Source of the DNA: Mangrovimonas sp. ST2L15
Lineage (GTDB): Bacteria; Bacteroidota; Bacteroidia; Flavobacteriales; Flavobacteriaceae
Assembly: GCF_001280515.1 (NCBI RefSeq)
Contig: NZ_LBIQ01000028.1
Location: 186,001 to 250,000 of the forward strand
Reading direction: 5' to 3'
Length of the DNA stretch: 64,000 nucleotides
The notes under the pieces were generated by a model. That model saw nothing but the letters and a program-made list of their open reading frames with translations. It searched no databases and was not told where the DNA came from. Both the position numbers and the translations under genes were made by a program. This document shows positions 35,661 to 43,788 of this stretch, one piece after another (position 1 is the stretch's first letter; each line of letters begins with the position of its first letter).

Positions 35661-37752
35661 AATTCAACTGGTTTTGTCTAAAGTTTTCTATGGTATTAAA
35701 AAAACTAATGGCATCCTCTGCGTAAGATTCTGCAAATTCCTTTGTAGGCTCTTGTCTCTTAATTTGATAAACCAAATCGGCAAAACTTTCCTTAGAAAGT
35801 TCCAATGCATTATTGGCTACAAATGTTTCATCAAACAATTGGATGATATTGGCTTGGGTATTGGTTTTGATATTTTCTGAAATCAATAAAGCTTTAGCAC
35901 CATTTACAAACGACGTGTACGTATTATAGATAGCATCAGACCATTTTTGGTCTTCAAAAGAATCTTTTGCCAAATCCAATTTTTCCTTGGCTTCCAACAT
36001 CAATGTTTGCACTAAATCAATCACCACACCAGCACATTCCCCAACACCGACAGCTTGAATATATTGCGTAGTATTCCCCCAATCAATAAAATCTGAATCG
36101 GTTAAATTTTCAGCATCAGACAAGGGCACCAAAAAATCATAAAAATACTTCTGTCCCTGTCTGTCATAGTAACTTAAAAAGTCTTCATCAAACTGGCTGT
36201 TTGCTTCAAAATCATCTAATATTTGTCTTAATGCCTCAGGACCTCTTTTAGATGGCAACTTGATAACCTTATCTGCGAAACGTCCTTCCCCATTTCCTAA
36301 AACGCCTCCTCCCAGCAATACTTGAACTGCTGGAGCAACTCTTCGGTCTTTGGTTCTGATGGACATGCCCTGAAAACCTATGTGAGCCATATTATGTTGC
36401 CCACAGGCATTCATACATCCACTAATTTTGATTGTGACGTCTTGATTACTCACAAATTGCGGATATTCTGCTTGCAACACCCGTTCCAACTCAAGAGCTA
36501 AACCGGTACTACTCGCGATTCCCAAATTACAGGTATCGGTACCAGGACATGCAGTGATATCGAGAGTGGAATTGAATCCCAAATCTGTAAATTCCAATTT
36601 TGATAATTCCTGAAAAAAGAAGGGCAATAATTCCTCCTTCACATGGCGTAACAAAATATTTTGTCTTAAAGTAAACCTCAATTCATTAGCTGCATACGTT
36701 TTGATAAGCGCAGCTAATTTTCTGGCTTTTTCAGTAGAAAAATCACCCAGCTTCACCTTAATCCCTATGGCAAACAATCCGCTTTGTTTCTGTGGAAGGA
36801 CATTTAAGCGCTTCCAAGTTTCAAATGCTTCGGCATTATAATTTCGAACAATTGGAACCTCAACATTGGTAGTCTGTATATCTGAATCAAATTCAGACGT
36901 ATCTATATCATAAGTTTGTACTGACAGCGCTTGAACCTCTTCATCAACCAAAGATACAAAGGCATTCAAACCTATATCCTTGACTAAGAACTTCATCCTC
37001 GCCTTCAATCTTTTGGCTCGCTCCCCATGTCTATCAAAAATTCTTAAAACACCTTCGGTTACTGGAATTAACTTGTTCTCTGGAAGAAACTCATAAAGCA
37101 CATCAGCATGCCTTGGCTGGGAGCCCAGACCTCCACCCAAAAGCACTTTGAATCCTCGTTTGTTATCTTTAACCTTAGGAATAAACCCAAGATCATGAAT
37201 ATAACTTAGGGCTGTATCACTGCCTGAGGAAGAAAAGGACATTTTAAATTTCCTCCCCATTTCCTGACAAACCGGATTTCTTAAAAAATACTGAAACACA
37301 GCATGGGCATATGGCGACACATCAAATGGTTCCTCAGGATCAATCCCCGCAGTAGCACTTGCAGTGACATTCCTGACGGTATTACCACATGCTTCTCTCA
37401 AGGTCACATCATCCTGTTCCAATTGCGCCCACAATTCAGGGGTGCGCTCCAAACTTACATAGTGAATTTGAATGTCCTGACGGGTCGTAATATGCAACCT
37501 TCCTGTTGAAAATTCATCTGAAACATCTGCGATTCTCAGAAGTTGATCTCCCGTCACTTTCCCATACGGCAATTTGATCCTGATCATTTGAACCCCTTGC
37601 TGACGTTGTCCATAAACTCCTCTGGCTAAACGCAAACTTCTAAAGCGCTCCTCATCAATTCGACCTTCTTTAAAAAGGCGAATTTTTTTCTCTAACTCAA
37701 TAATATCCCTCTCGACAATAGGATTTTCTATTTCGGTTCTAAAACTTTGCAT
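35647..37752 (-). CDS. Assimilatory sulfite reductase hemoprotein with C-terminal HEPN-like extension
   Basis: The protein is 701 aa. Two nitrite/sulfite reductase half-domains (about 40-570) include a [4Fe-4S]-siroheme site with C-x5-C in TACPGTDTCNLG and C-x3-C in SGCMNACGQH, and siroheme-contacting Arg residues in RLHITTRQDIQIHY and LRFTLRQNILLRHV. The last 130-140 residues (from about WGNTTQYIQAVG) are all-helical: 'KEKLDLAKDSFEDQKWSDAIYNTYTSFVNGAKALL' is HEPN-like. It reduces sulfite to sulfide using ferredoxin. The fusion is odd but present in other flavobacterial sulfite reductases from memory. Confidence 0.9.
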   Translation of the reverse strand: MQSFRTEIENPIVERDIIELEKKIRLFKEGRIDEERFRSLRLARGVYGQRQQGVQMIRIKLPYGKVTGDQLLRIADVSDEFSTGRLHITTRQDIQIHYVSLERTPELWAQLEQDDVTLREACGNTVRNVTASATAGIDPEEPFDVSPYAHAVFQYFLRNPVCQEMGRKFKMSFSSSGSDTALSYIHDLGFIPKVKDNKRGFKVLLGGGLGSQPRHADVLYEFLPENKLIPVTEGVLRIFDRHGERAKRLKARMKFLVKDIGLNAFVSLVDEEVQALSVQTYDIDTSEFDSDIQTTNVEVPIVRNYNAEAFETWKRLNVLPQKQSGLFAIGIKVKLGDFSTEKARKLAALIKTYAANELRFTLRQNILLRHVKEELLPFFFQELSKLEFTDLGFNSTLDITACPGTDTCNLGIASSTGLALELERVLQAEYPQFVSNQDVTIKISGCMNACGQHNMAHIGFQGMSIRTKDRRVAPAVQVLLGGGVLGNGEGRFADKVIKLPSKRGPEALRQILDDFEANSQFDEDFLSYYDRQGQKYFYDFLVPLSDAENLTDSDFIDWGNTTQYIQAVGVGECAGVVIDLVQTLMLEAKEKLDLAKDSFEDQKWSDAIYNTYTSFVNGAKALLISENIKTNTQANIIQLFDETFVANNALELSKESFADLVYQIKRQEPTKEFAESYAEDAISFFNTIENFRQNQLNYEAS

Positions 37753-37767
37753 TATGTATTCGTTTAC

Positions 37768-38394
37768 TTATTGAAGGTGAATCCCACATTCACGGTTCTT
37801 AAGAGCCTTTACAGGATCAAAATACCCGTGATTCTTTGGAAGCTGATTTTCTTCCAAATACTGATCTAATTCTTGATCGCTCCAGTAATAGAACGGACTA
37901 ACTTTTAAGATGCCATCCTTACTCAAGCTCAAAATGTCTTTTTTATCGCGATATTCGGTTTGGCGCACGCGAATGTTGGTAAACCAAACTTCTGGTTGTA
38001 ATTCGTTTAAAGCTCTTCTGAAAGGCTCCAATTTTACAGCTTCTGAAAACGCTTTGAAATTGTCATCCTCCAAATTTGGCAAACCTATAGTAGCTTCAAT
38101 TTCTTCCCTACTCAAAAGTGGCTGGTATTTATGAATATTTAAGCCATAGGTATCTATTAACTTTTGGGCATGTTCATAGGTTTCTAAGTCATTATAAAGG
38201 GTATCACACCAAACGACTTTAATTTTTGGATCATGCTTTGCCATATTACTTAATAAAATGGCAGAATAAACACCAAAACTGGTTGTTACAATTTTATTAT
38301 TGGTCAATCCCATAGCCCATTGAATAATCTCATTTGGTGCTTTTGACTTTAATTTTGCATTCCAGTAATCGATGTCTATATTTTCTAAAATCAT
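37768..38394 (-). CDS. cysH: Phosphoadenosine phosphosulfate reductase
   Basis: The protein is 208 aa. The PP-loop region is TTSFGVYSAIL and the redox Cys is in the C-terminal ECGIHL motif. The CC...CxxC cysteines of iron-sulfur APS reductases are absent, so PAPS is the likely substrate. It lies directly behind the Rrf2-type operator and heads the sulfite-reduction genes. The sulfate adenylyltransferase genes cysD and cysN, often adjacent in this group, are not in the window. Confidence 0.92.
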   Translation of the reverse strand: MILENIDIDYWNAKLKSKAPNEIIQWAMGLTNNKIVTTSFGVYSAILLSNMAKHDPKIKVVWCDTLYNDLETYEHAQKLIDTYGLNIHKYQPLLSREEIEATIGLPNLEDDNFKAFSEAVKLEPFRRALNELQPEVWFTNIRVRQTEYRDKKDILSLSKDGILKVSPFYYWSDQELDQYLEENQLPKNHGYFDPVKALKNRECGIHLQ

Positions 38395-38417
38395 GATCTT
38401 CTTTAATTTAATACTTT

Positions 38418-38440
38418 ATTCCTATCGGATTAATAGGAAT
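38418..38440 (-). promoter_or_regulatory. Probable Rrf2-family operator upstream of cysH
   Basis: ATTCCTAT (38418-38425), 7 bp, ATAGGAAT (38433-38440): a perfect 8-bp inverted repeat 24 bp before the cysH ATG, next to the Rrf2 gene. The half-site is like those of Rrf2 regulators of sulfur metabolism (CymR). It was the only copy I found in the window. Confidence 0.7.
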
Positions 38441-38484
38441 TAAAAGCAAAACTATATAAAAATATTTAATATCCAAGCATTTAT

Positions 38485-38898
38485 TTAATCTTTAAGGATA
38501 TCTGCCAAGGATTTATTGTTAAAAATTTGGAGGGTACTGTCCCTTACTTCTAACATTAAATTATGGACCGAACAGGTTGTTTCATCTGGGCAATCGTCAC
38601 ATTTTTCATAAAAATTGAGACTCACGCAAGGTACCATGGCTATAGGACCTTCCAAAATTCTCATAATAGGTGCCAATTTAATGTCTTTGGGATCTTTCAA
38701 AAGGTAATAACCACCTGTTTTTCCTTTTTTAGACCCCAAAAATCCATTTTTCCGAAGGGTTAAAAGAATGCTTTCCAAAAACTTCCTGGAAATATTTTCA
38801 CTTTCAGATATCACACTGATTTGAACCGGATGATTGGAGCCCTGTTTAGCCAAATAAGCCAACGCCTTAAGCCCATATTTAGTTTTCTTTGAAAGCAT
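38485..38898 (-). CDS. Rrf2-family transcriptional regulator
   Basis: The protein is 137 aa from the ATG at 38898 (MLSKKTKYGLKALAYLA), the usual N terminus of this family. The winged helix covers about 1-65 (VISESENISRKFLESILLTL). A Cys-rich loop 'CVSLNFYEKCDDCPDETTC' may hold a cluster or act as a redox or cysteine sensor. It lies 27 bp after metZ in the SAM-riboswitch transcript, and 90 bp before cysH with an inverted-repeat operator between. It is likely the sulfur-assimilation repressor. Confidence 0.9.
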   Translation of the reverse strand: MLSKKTKYGLKALAYLAKQGSNHPVQISVISESENISRKFLESILLTLRKNGFLGSKKGKTGGYYLLKDPKDIKLAPIMRILEGPIAMVPCVSLNFYEKCDDCPDETTCSVHNLMLEVRDSTLQIFNNKSLADILKD

Positions 38899-38925
38899 AT
38901 TTTCAAAGATAACCAATTTCTTATA

Positions 38926-40095
38926 TCAACCTAATGCTTGATTTAAATCTGCAATAATATCATCTACATGCTCCAATCCAACTGAAATCCTAACCAACCC
39001 ATCACTGATCCCTACTTCTAATCTATCGGCTTCACTTAATTTACTGTGGGTCGTACTTGCCGGATGGGTAGCAATGCTTCTGGTATCTCCTAAATTGGCT
39101 GAAAGCGAAAACATTTTTAAACGATTTAAAAAATTTCTTCCGGCTTCAATACCTCCTTTTATTTCAAAAGCGACAATGTTTCCGCCTTTCTTCATTTGCT
39201 TTTTGGCTATTTCATATTGCGGATGTGATTTCAGAAAAGGATATTTCACGAACTCAACGTGCTCATTACCTTCCAAAAACTCAGCCACCTTTATGGCGTT
39301 ATCACAATGCCTATCCACCCTAACGGCTAAAGTCTCCAAACTTTTTGACAACACCCAAGCATTGAATGGTGATAAGGCAGGCCCTGTATTTCTGGCAAAC
39401 AAATATATTTCCCGTATCAAATCTTTACTACCCACAACAACACCTCCCAATACACGACCTTGACCATCTATCAACTTGGTCGCAGAATGCAATACCAAAT
39501 CGGCTCCAAATGCAATAGGATTTTGCAAGTAAGGAGTTGCAAAACAATTATCAATGATCAATAACAATTGATGTTTTTTAGCAATGGATGCCAATAACTC
39601 CAAATCCAAAATATCTACGGCCGGATTTGTTGGTGTCTCTGCATATAGAATTTTGGTGTTGGGCTGAATCAAACTTTCTATTTTCTCAACTTCATTGACT
39701 TTAAAATAGCTTGTTTCAATATGCCACTTTGGTAAAAACTTGGTAAACAAAGTATGGGTGGATCCAAAGACACTTCTACAGGATACCACATGATCACCTG
39801 CATTCAACAAGGCCGCAAAGGTTGAAAATACAGCACCCATACCTGTAGCAAAGGCATATCCCGCTTCAGCGCCTTCCATTTTACAGATCTTATCCACAAA
39901 TTCAGAATTGTTTGGATTTGTAAAACGACTGTATATGTTTCTCTCTTTTTCTTCAGCAAAGGACGCACGCATATCTTCGGCATCTTCAAACAAATAACTA
40001 CTTGTTATATGAATAGGAGTTGAATGCTCTAAATATTGAGAACGCTCCATTTGCGTTCTTATCGCATCTGTCTCAAAATGATTTTTACTGCTCAT
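38926..40095 (-). CDS. metZ: O-acyl-homoserine sulfhydrylase (MetZ-like)
   Basis: The protein is 389 aa, PLP fold type I. The PLP Lys is in LHSATKLIDGQGRVLGG, with YSRFTNPN and AETPTNPAVDILD. The pattern is that of O-succinylhomoserine sulfhydrylase, giving homocysteine from sulfide, although the acyltransferase domain just upstream is of the MetX family. The acyl group used is therefore not certain. It starts 6 bp after the fusion gene. Confidence 0.9.
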   Translation of the reverse strand: MSSKNHFETDAIRTQMERSQYLEHSTPIHITSSYLFEDAEDMRASFAEEKERNIYSRFTNPNNSEFVDKICKMEGAEAGYAFATGMGAVFSTFAALLNAGDHVVSCRSVFGSTHTLFTKFLPKWHIETSYFKVNEVEKIESLIQPNTKILYAETPTNPAVDILDLELLASIAKKHQLLLIIDNCFATPYLQNPIAFGADLVLHSATKLIDGQGRVLGGVVVGSKDLIREIYLFARNTGPALSPFNAWVLSKSLETLAVRVDRHCDNAIKVAEFLEGNEHVEFVKYPFLKSHPQYEIAKKQMKKGGNIVAFEIKGGIEAGRNFLNRLKMFSLSANLGDTRSIATHPASTTHSKLSEADRLEVGISDGLVRISVGLEHVDDIIADLNQALG

Positions 40096-40101
40096 TTTCT
40101 T

Positions 40102-43100
40102 TTAATTTATATGTTTTGACAATCTTAAGATATCTCCAAAGACTCCTCTAGCGGTCACCTTGGCTCCAGCGCCAGCTCCTTGGATTACAATGGGTTGTTC
40201 CCCATAAGATTCTGTAAATATTTCTATTATGGCATCTGCGCCCTTAACCTGACCCAATGCACTATCTGCTGGAACAGATACCAACTTCACTTCCAAATTT
40301 CCTTTATCTAACTGCAAGTCACCAGACAAATCACCCACATACCTTAACACATGATTGGGTTTTTGATTGTCTTTGATCTTTTGAAATACATCATCCAATT
40401 CCTCTAGCCGATCTAAAAACTCACTGACTGATATGCTTCTGTAGGCTTCAGGTACCAAATTTTGAACCGATACATCTTCAAATTCATTTTCCAGGTCCAG
40501 TTCTCTAGCCAAAATCAACAATTTTCTAGCCACGTCATTTCCTGAAAAATCCTCACGAGGATCTGGTTCTGTAAATCCGTTTTGTACCGCATCTTTGACA
40601 ATGGCACTAAAAGAAGCATCTTCAACTGAAAAGCGATTAAACAAATAACTCAATGTTCCCGAGAAAACCCCTCTTATCCTCGTTATGTTTTCTCCTGATT
40701 CATGTAGCAATTTAATGGTATCAATCAATGGTAAACCAGCCCCTACAGTAGTCTCATAAAGATACTGTTTATTATGTTGCTTTAATTGATTTCGCAATTC
40801 GGAATAAAAGTCATGGGAAATGGTATTGGCTATTTTGTTTGAGGACACTAAATCAAATCCTGCCTCTACCAAGGGGATATAATTTTCATGAAATTGTGGG
40901 TTAGCCGTATTATCTACAGCAATCAAATTTTCCAAGTGATTGGTTTTTGCATAAGCAACTACATCTTCAACCGAATACTTTTCAAGTCCTTGGTGTACGG
41001 ATTCTTCCCAATTTTCTGTGAGTCCATATTTGCTTAAGGCTACTTTCTTGGAGTTTCCGATGGCAAAAATATTCAGATTGATTCCCTTTCTATTTTCAAT
41101 GTCGGTTTTGGTTTTTAATATTTGGTCTATTAAGGTTCCTCCTACCAAACCATGCCCAAATATGGCAATGTTCACTTTTTTGGAAACTCCAAATATCTCA
41201 CCGTGAATCACATTTAAGGCCTTGTGAAGCTCTTTTTTCTGAACGACCAAGCTCACATTTTTCCCGGTCACCGTATTGTTAAAAAGTAAAGGTGTAATTT
41301 GGTTTTTAATCAAGGCATTAAACGGTTTGTGGAACGAACTAAGTTCAATCCCAATGATTGAAATAACAGCCACATCATCTACAACTCCTATTCTATTCAC
41401 ATCTTGGGAATAAAAATCTCTTTCAAACTCCTGTTCCAAAGCTATTACGGCCTGAGCCGCTTTACTTGATTGGATAACCAACCCTATACCTCTTTCTGAA
41501 GACCCTTGGGAAACAATACTCACACTAATTCCATAGTTACTGAGCGCTTTAAAAATTCTGGCATCCACTCCTACTTTACCCAAAAGACCCCTTCCTTCCA
41601 AATTTACCAATGCTACATCTTCTAAAACTGATAGGGATGTGACATTTTTACTATTCGGTTTAGCAGAAATTAAGGTTCCTTCATCTTCTGGATTAAACGT
41701 ATTCAAAATACGAAGGCTGATATTCTTTTCTACCAAAGGGATAATCGTTTTGGCATGTAGTACACTCGCTCCAAAATTGGCTAATTCATTAGCCTCATTA
41801 AAGGAAAGCTCCCTTATTTTTTGGGCATCTTCCACCAAATCAGGATTAGCCGTATAGATTCCGTTGACATGGGTAAAGTTTTGTAATTCTTCGGCATCCA
41901 AATAATTCGCTAACAAAGAAGCTGAATAATTACTTCCATTTCTACCTAATAAAGTCGTTTCTCCTTCAGCATCTGAACCTATAAAACCAGTCACTATAGG
42001 CAGCGTATTTACAGGTAATGATTTAAAAAATGAGACTACACGCTCTTTGGAAGCTTTCTCCTTGGGTTGGGCATTTAAATAATCTGAATCTGTTAAAAGC
42101 AATTTTCTGGAGTCGACCGCTAGTGCATTGAAACCTTTAGACCTTAGTGTTTCGGCTAAAAGATTTACAGATAATAATTCACCAAAGGCCAAAACATGTG
42201 CTTTAATTCTATCACTATAATCACCAAGCAATTTGACTCCTTCCAGAATATTGTGCAGCTCTTGGAATTGCTGAGATAAATCAATACCTGGTAAAGGCTC
42301 TAACTGATAATTTTTAAAACTTTCAAAATCTGCTTCAAAGTCCCCTTTTTTAGCTGCCTTTTCTAACAAGGCTTCCAATTGATCAGTCGCTTTTCCTCTG
42401 GCTGAAGCCACCACCGCTATTCTGTCTCCTTCAGACACTTTACTTTCAACAATAGAAAGAACACGAATTAAACCTTCGCCATTTGACAAGGATTTCCCGC
42501 CAAACTTCAACACCTTCAATCGCTTATTTTTGGATTCGGAATTGAAAATAGGCTCAATGATTTTTTCCAATTGGTTGAATTCTATCAAAAAGGCGTCATG
42601 ACCATGAGACGAGTGTATTTCACTATAAGTTACATTGGGATGCGTTTGCGCCAATTGTCTCTGAGTTTCTCTATTTTCCTCAGCCGTAAAAAACAAATCA
42701 GAATCTACACCCACGATGGAAATGGTTGATTTAATGGTTTCAAGAACTTGAACATTATCACCTCGCCCCTTAGTGACATCGATGGTCTTCAGCAGTTGGT
42801 TCATCAACTTGTAAGCCGATAACTGAAAGCGCTCCTGAAGTTTTTCGCCATGGTGTAGCAACCAACTTTCTACGTTGAATATTTCTAATTCATCGTTAAT
42901 ACTTCTTTGAAATCGTTCTTTGAAAGACTGTGGTGTTCGGTAACACAACATCGCATGCATACGGGCATCATGTACAGGATTGTTTGAATTTACCAAAAAC
43001 TGTTCTTGAATTTGACAATTGGCAATTAGCCAATCTGTCGATTTCCAATCGGTAGCAACAGGGATTAAATGTTGCGCCAATTTAGGAGCCAAAAAGGCCA

Positions 43101-43497
43101 TTTCCCAAGCAATCCCCCCCCCTAGGGAGCCTCCTATCAAGGCGTAAAGATTCTTTATTTGTAACTCTTCGAGACCCAATAAAAATATTTTGGCAATATC
43201 TCGAGCTACAAAATCCTTATAATTTTCTATGACAAATCCATCATAGCCATTCCCAGGAATATTAAAGGCCAAAATGGTGTAAACTTTGGTGTCTATAACC
43301 TTACCGTCACCAATTAAATCACGCCACCAACCTGAATCTCCTGCCACATTACTGTTACCGGTGAGTGCATGGTTTACCAGAACAATGGGAGCCTGGTTAA
43401 GTGGTGGTCCAAACGTTTGGAAAGACAATTTAATATCTGTCTTTTTACCACTTTCCAAAACAACTTGTTCTAGATTAATATACTGTAAATCTTTCAT
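40102..43497 (-). CDS. Trifunctional homoserine acyltransferase (MetX-like) + aspartate kinase + homoserine dehydrogenase
   Basis: The protein is 1131 aa. Residues 1-320 are an alpha/beta-hydrolase acyltransferase: oxyanion HALTGNS, nucleophile S124 in GGSLGGG, catalytic Asp near D265/D267 and His in SHGHDAFL (H300). Residues 327-615 are aspartate kinase (KFGGKS 331-336, VVASARGKATDQL, GFIGSD, TLLGRNGSNYSAS). Residues about 620-770 are two ACT repeats. Residues 773-1131 are homoserine dehydrogenase (AIFGHGLVGG, DNTANP, SSNKIAN, GAGLPLIDTI, EPDPREDFSGNDVARK). It thus joins the entry to the aspartate family and the homoserine branch to methionine on one chain, behind a SAM-I riboswitch. Confidence 0.92.
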   Translation of the reverse strand: MKDLQYINLEQVVLESGKKTDIKLSFQTFGPPLNQAPIVLVNHALTGNSNVAGDSGWWRDLIGDGKVIDTKVYTILAFNIPGNGYDGFVIENYKDFVARDIAKIFLLGLEELQIKNLYALIGGSLGGGIAWEMAFLAPKLAQHLIPVATDWKSTDWLIANCQIQEQFLVNSNNPVHDARMHAMLCYRTPQSFKERFQRSINDELEIFNVESWLLHHGEKLQERFQLSAYKLMNQLLKTIDVTKGRGDNVQVLETIKSTISIVGVDSDLFFTAEENRETQRQLAQTHPNVTYSEIHSSHGHDAFLIEFNQLEKIIEPIFNSESKNKRLKVLKFGGKSLSNGEGLIRVLSIVESKVSEGDRIAVVASARGKATDQLEALLEKAAKKGDFEADFESFKNYQLEPLPGIDLSQQFQELHNILEGVKLLGDYSDRIKAHVLAFGELLSVNLLAETLRSKGFNALAVDSRKLLLTDSDYLNAQPKEKASKERVVSFFKSLPVNTLPIVTGFIGSDAEGETTLLGRNGSNYSASLLANYLDAEELQNFTHVNGIYTANPDLVEDAQKIRELSFNEANELANFGASVLHAKTIIPLVEKNISLRILNTFNPEDEGTLISAKPNSKNVTSLSVLEDVALVNLEGRGLLGKVGVDARIFKALSNYGISVSIVSQGSSERGIGLVIQSSKAAQAVIALEQEFERDFYSQDVNRIGVVDDVAVISIIGIELSSFHKPFNALIKNQITPLLFNNTVTGKNVSLVVQKKELHKALNVIHGEIFGVSKKVNIAIFGHGLVGGTLIDQILKTKTDIENRKGINLNIFAIGNSKKVALSKYGLTENWEESVHQGLEKYSVEDVVAYAKTNHLENLIAVDNTANPQFHENYIPLVEAGFDLVSSNKIANTISHDFYSELRNQLKQHNKQYLYETTVGAGLPLIDTIKLLHESGENITRIRGVFSGTLSYLFNRFSVEDASFSAIVKDAVQNGFTEPDPREDFSGNDVARKLLILARELDLENEFEDVSVQNLVPEAYRSISVSEFLDRLEELDDVFQKIKDNQKPNHVLRYVGDLSGDLQLDKGNLEVKLVSVPADSALGQVKGADAIIEIFTESYGEQPIVIQGAGAGAKVTARGVFGDILRLSKHIN

Positions 43498-43507
43498 TTC
43501 TTTTCAC

Positions 43508-43534
43508 AAAAAAACATGCAAATGCGATTGCACA
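43508..43534 (-). terminator. Probable riboswitch expression-platform terminator upstream of the fusion gene
   Basis: TGCAA, a loop TCGCAT, TTGCA plus G-T and T-G ends (43534-43515), then seven T (43514-43508). It lies 10 bp before the ATG. Its GCATTTG(C)ATG (43525-43515) repeats the P4 3' strand of the aptamer (GCATTTGTATG, 43605-43595), so the P4 5' strand CAAATGC could pair with either. Confidence 0.6.
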
Positions 43535-43585
43535 AATTATTAATATGTTAAAAAGAAAAGTATAAATAGGGAAGTAATCCACCTA

Positions 43586-43696
43586 GTTATCTGCCATACA
43601 AATGCCCAAGCATTTGAGTAGAATTTAGCACCTTCTTTGAGGTCAAAGGGTTGCTAAGGTTTCACAGGGTCTATTCCCTCCACCTTTCTTGATAAC
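43586..43696 (-). promoter_or_regulatory. SAM-I (S-box) riboswitch upstream of the metX/aspartate kinase/HSD fusion
   Basis: P1 GTTATC (43696-43691) pairs with GATAAC (43591-43586). Landmarks are GGTGGAGGGAATAGACCC, GAAACCTTAGCAACC, GAAGGTGCTAAATTC and P4 CAAATGC/GCATTTG. This matches the SAM-I consensus. The transcript includes the fusion gene, metZ and the Rrf2 gene. The adjoining 43697-43788 (to the TPR gene stop) shows no feature I can name. Confidence 0.94.
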
Positions 43697-43788
43697 GAAA
43701 CATTAAGTTATTGAACTTTGATGCTGCAAATATTCAATCAGAAAAATTTAATATCCAAATAAATTCGGCTTTTTCTAAATTATTTAAC

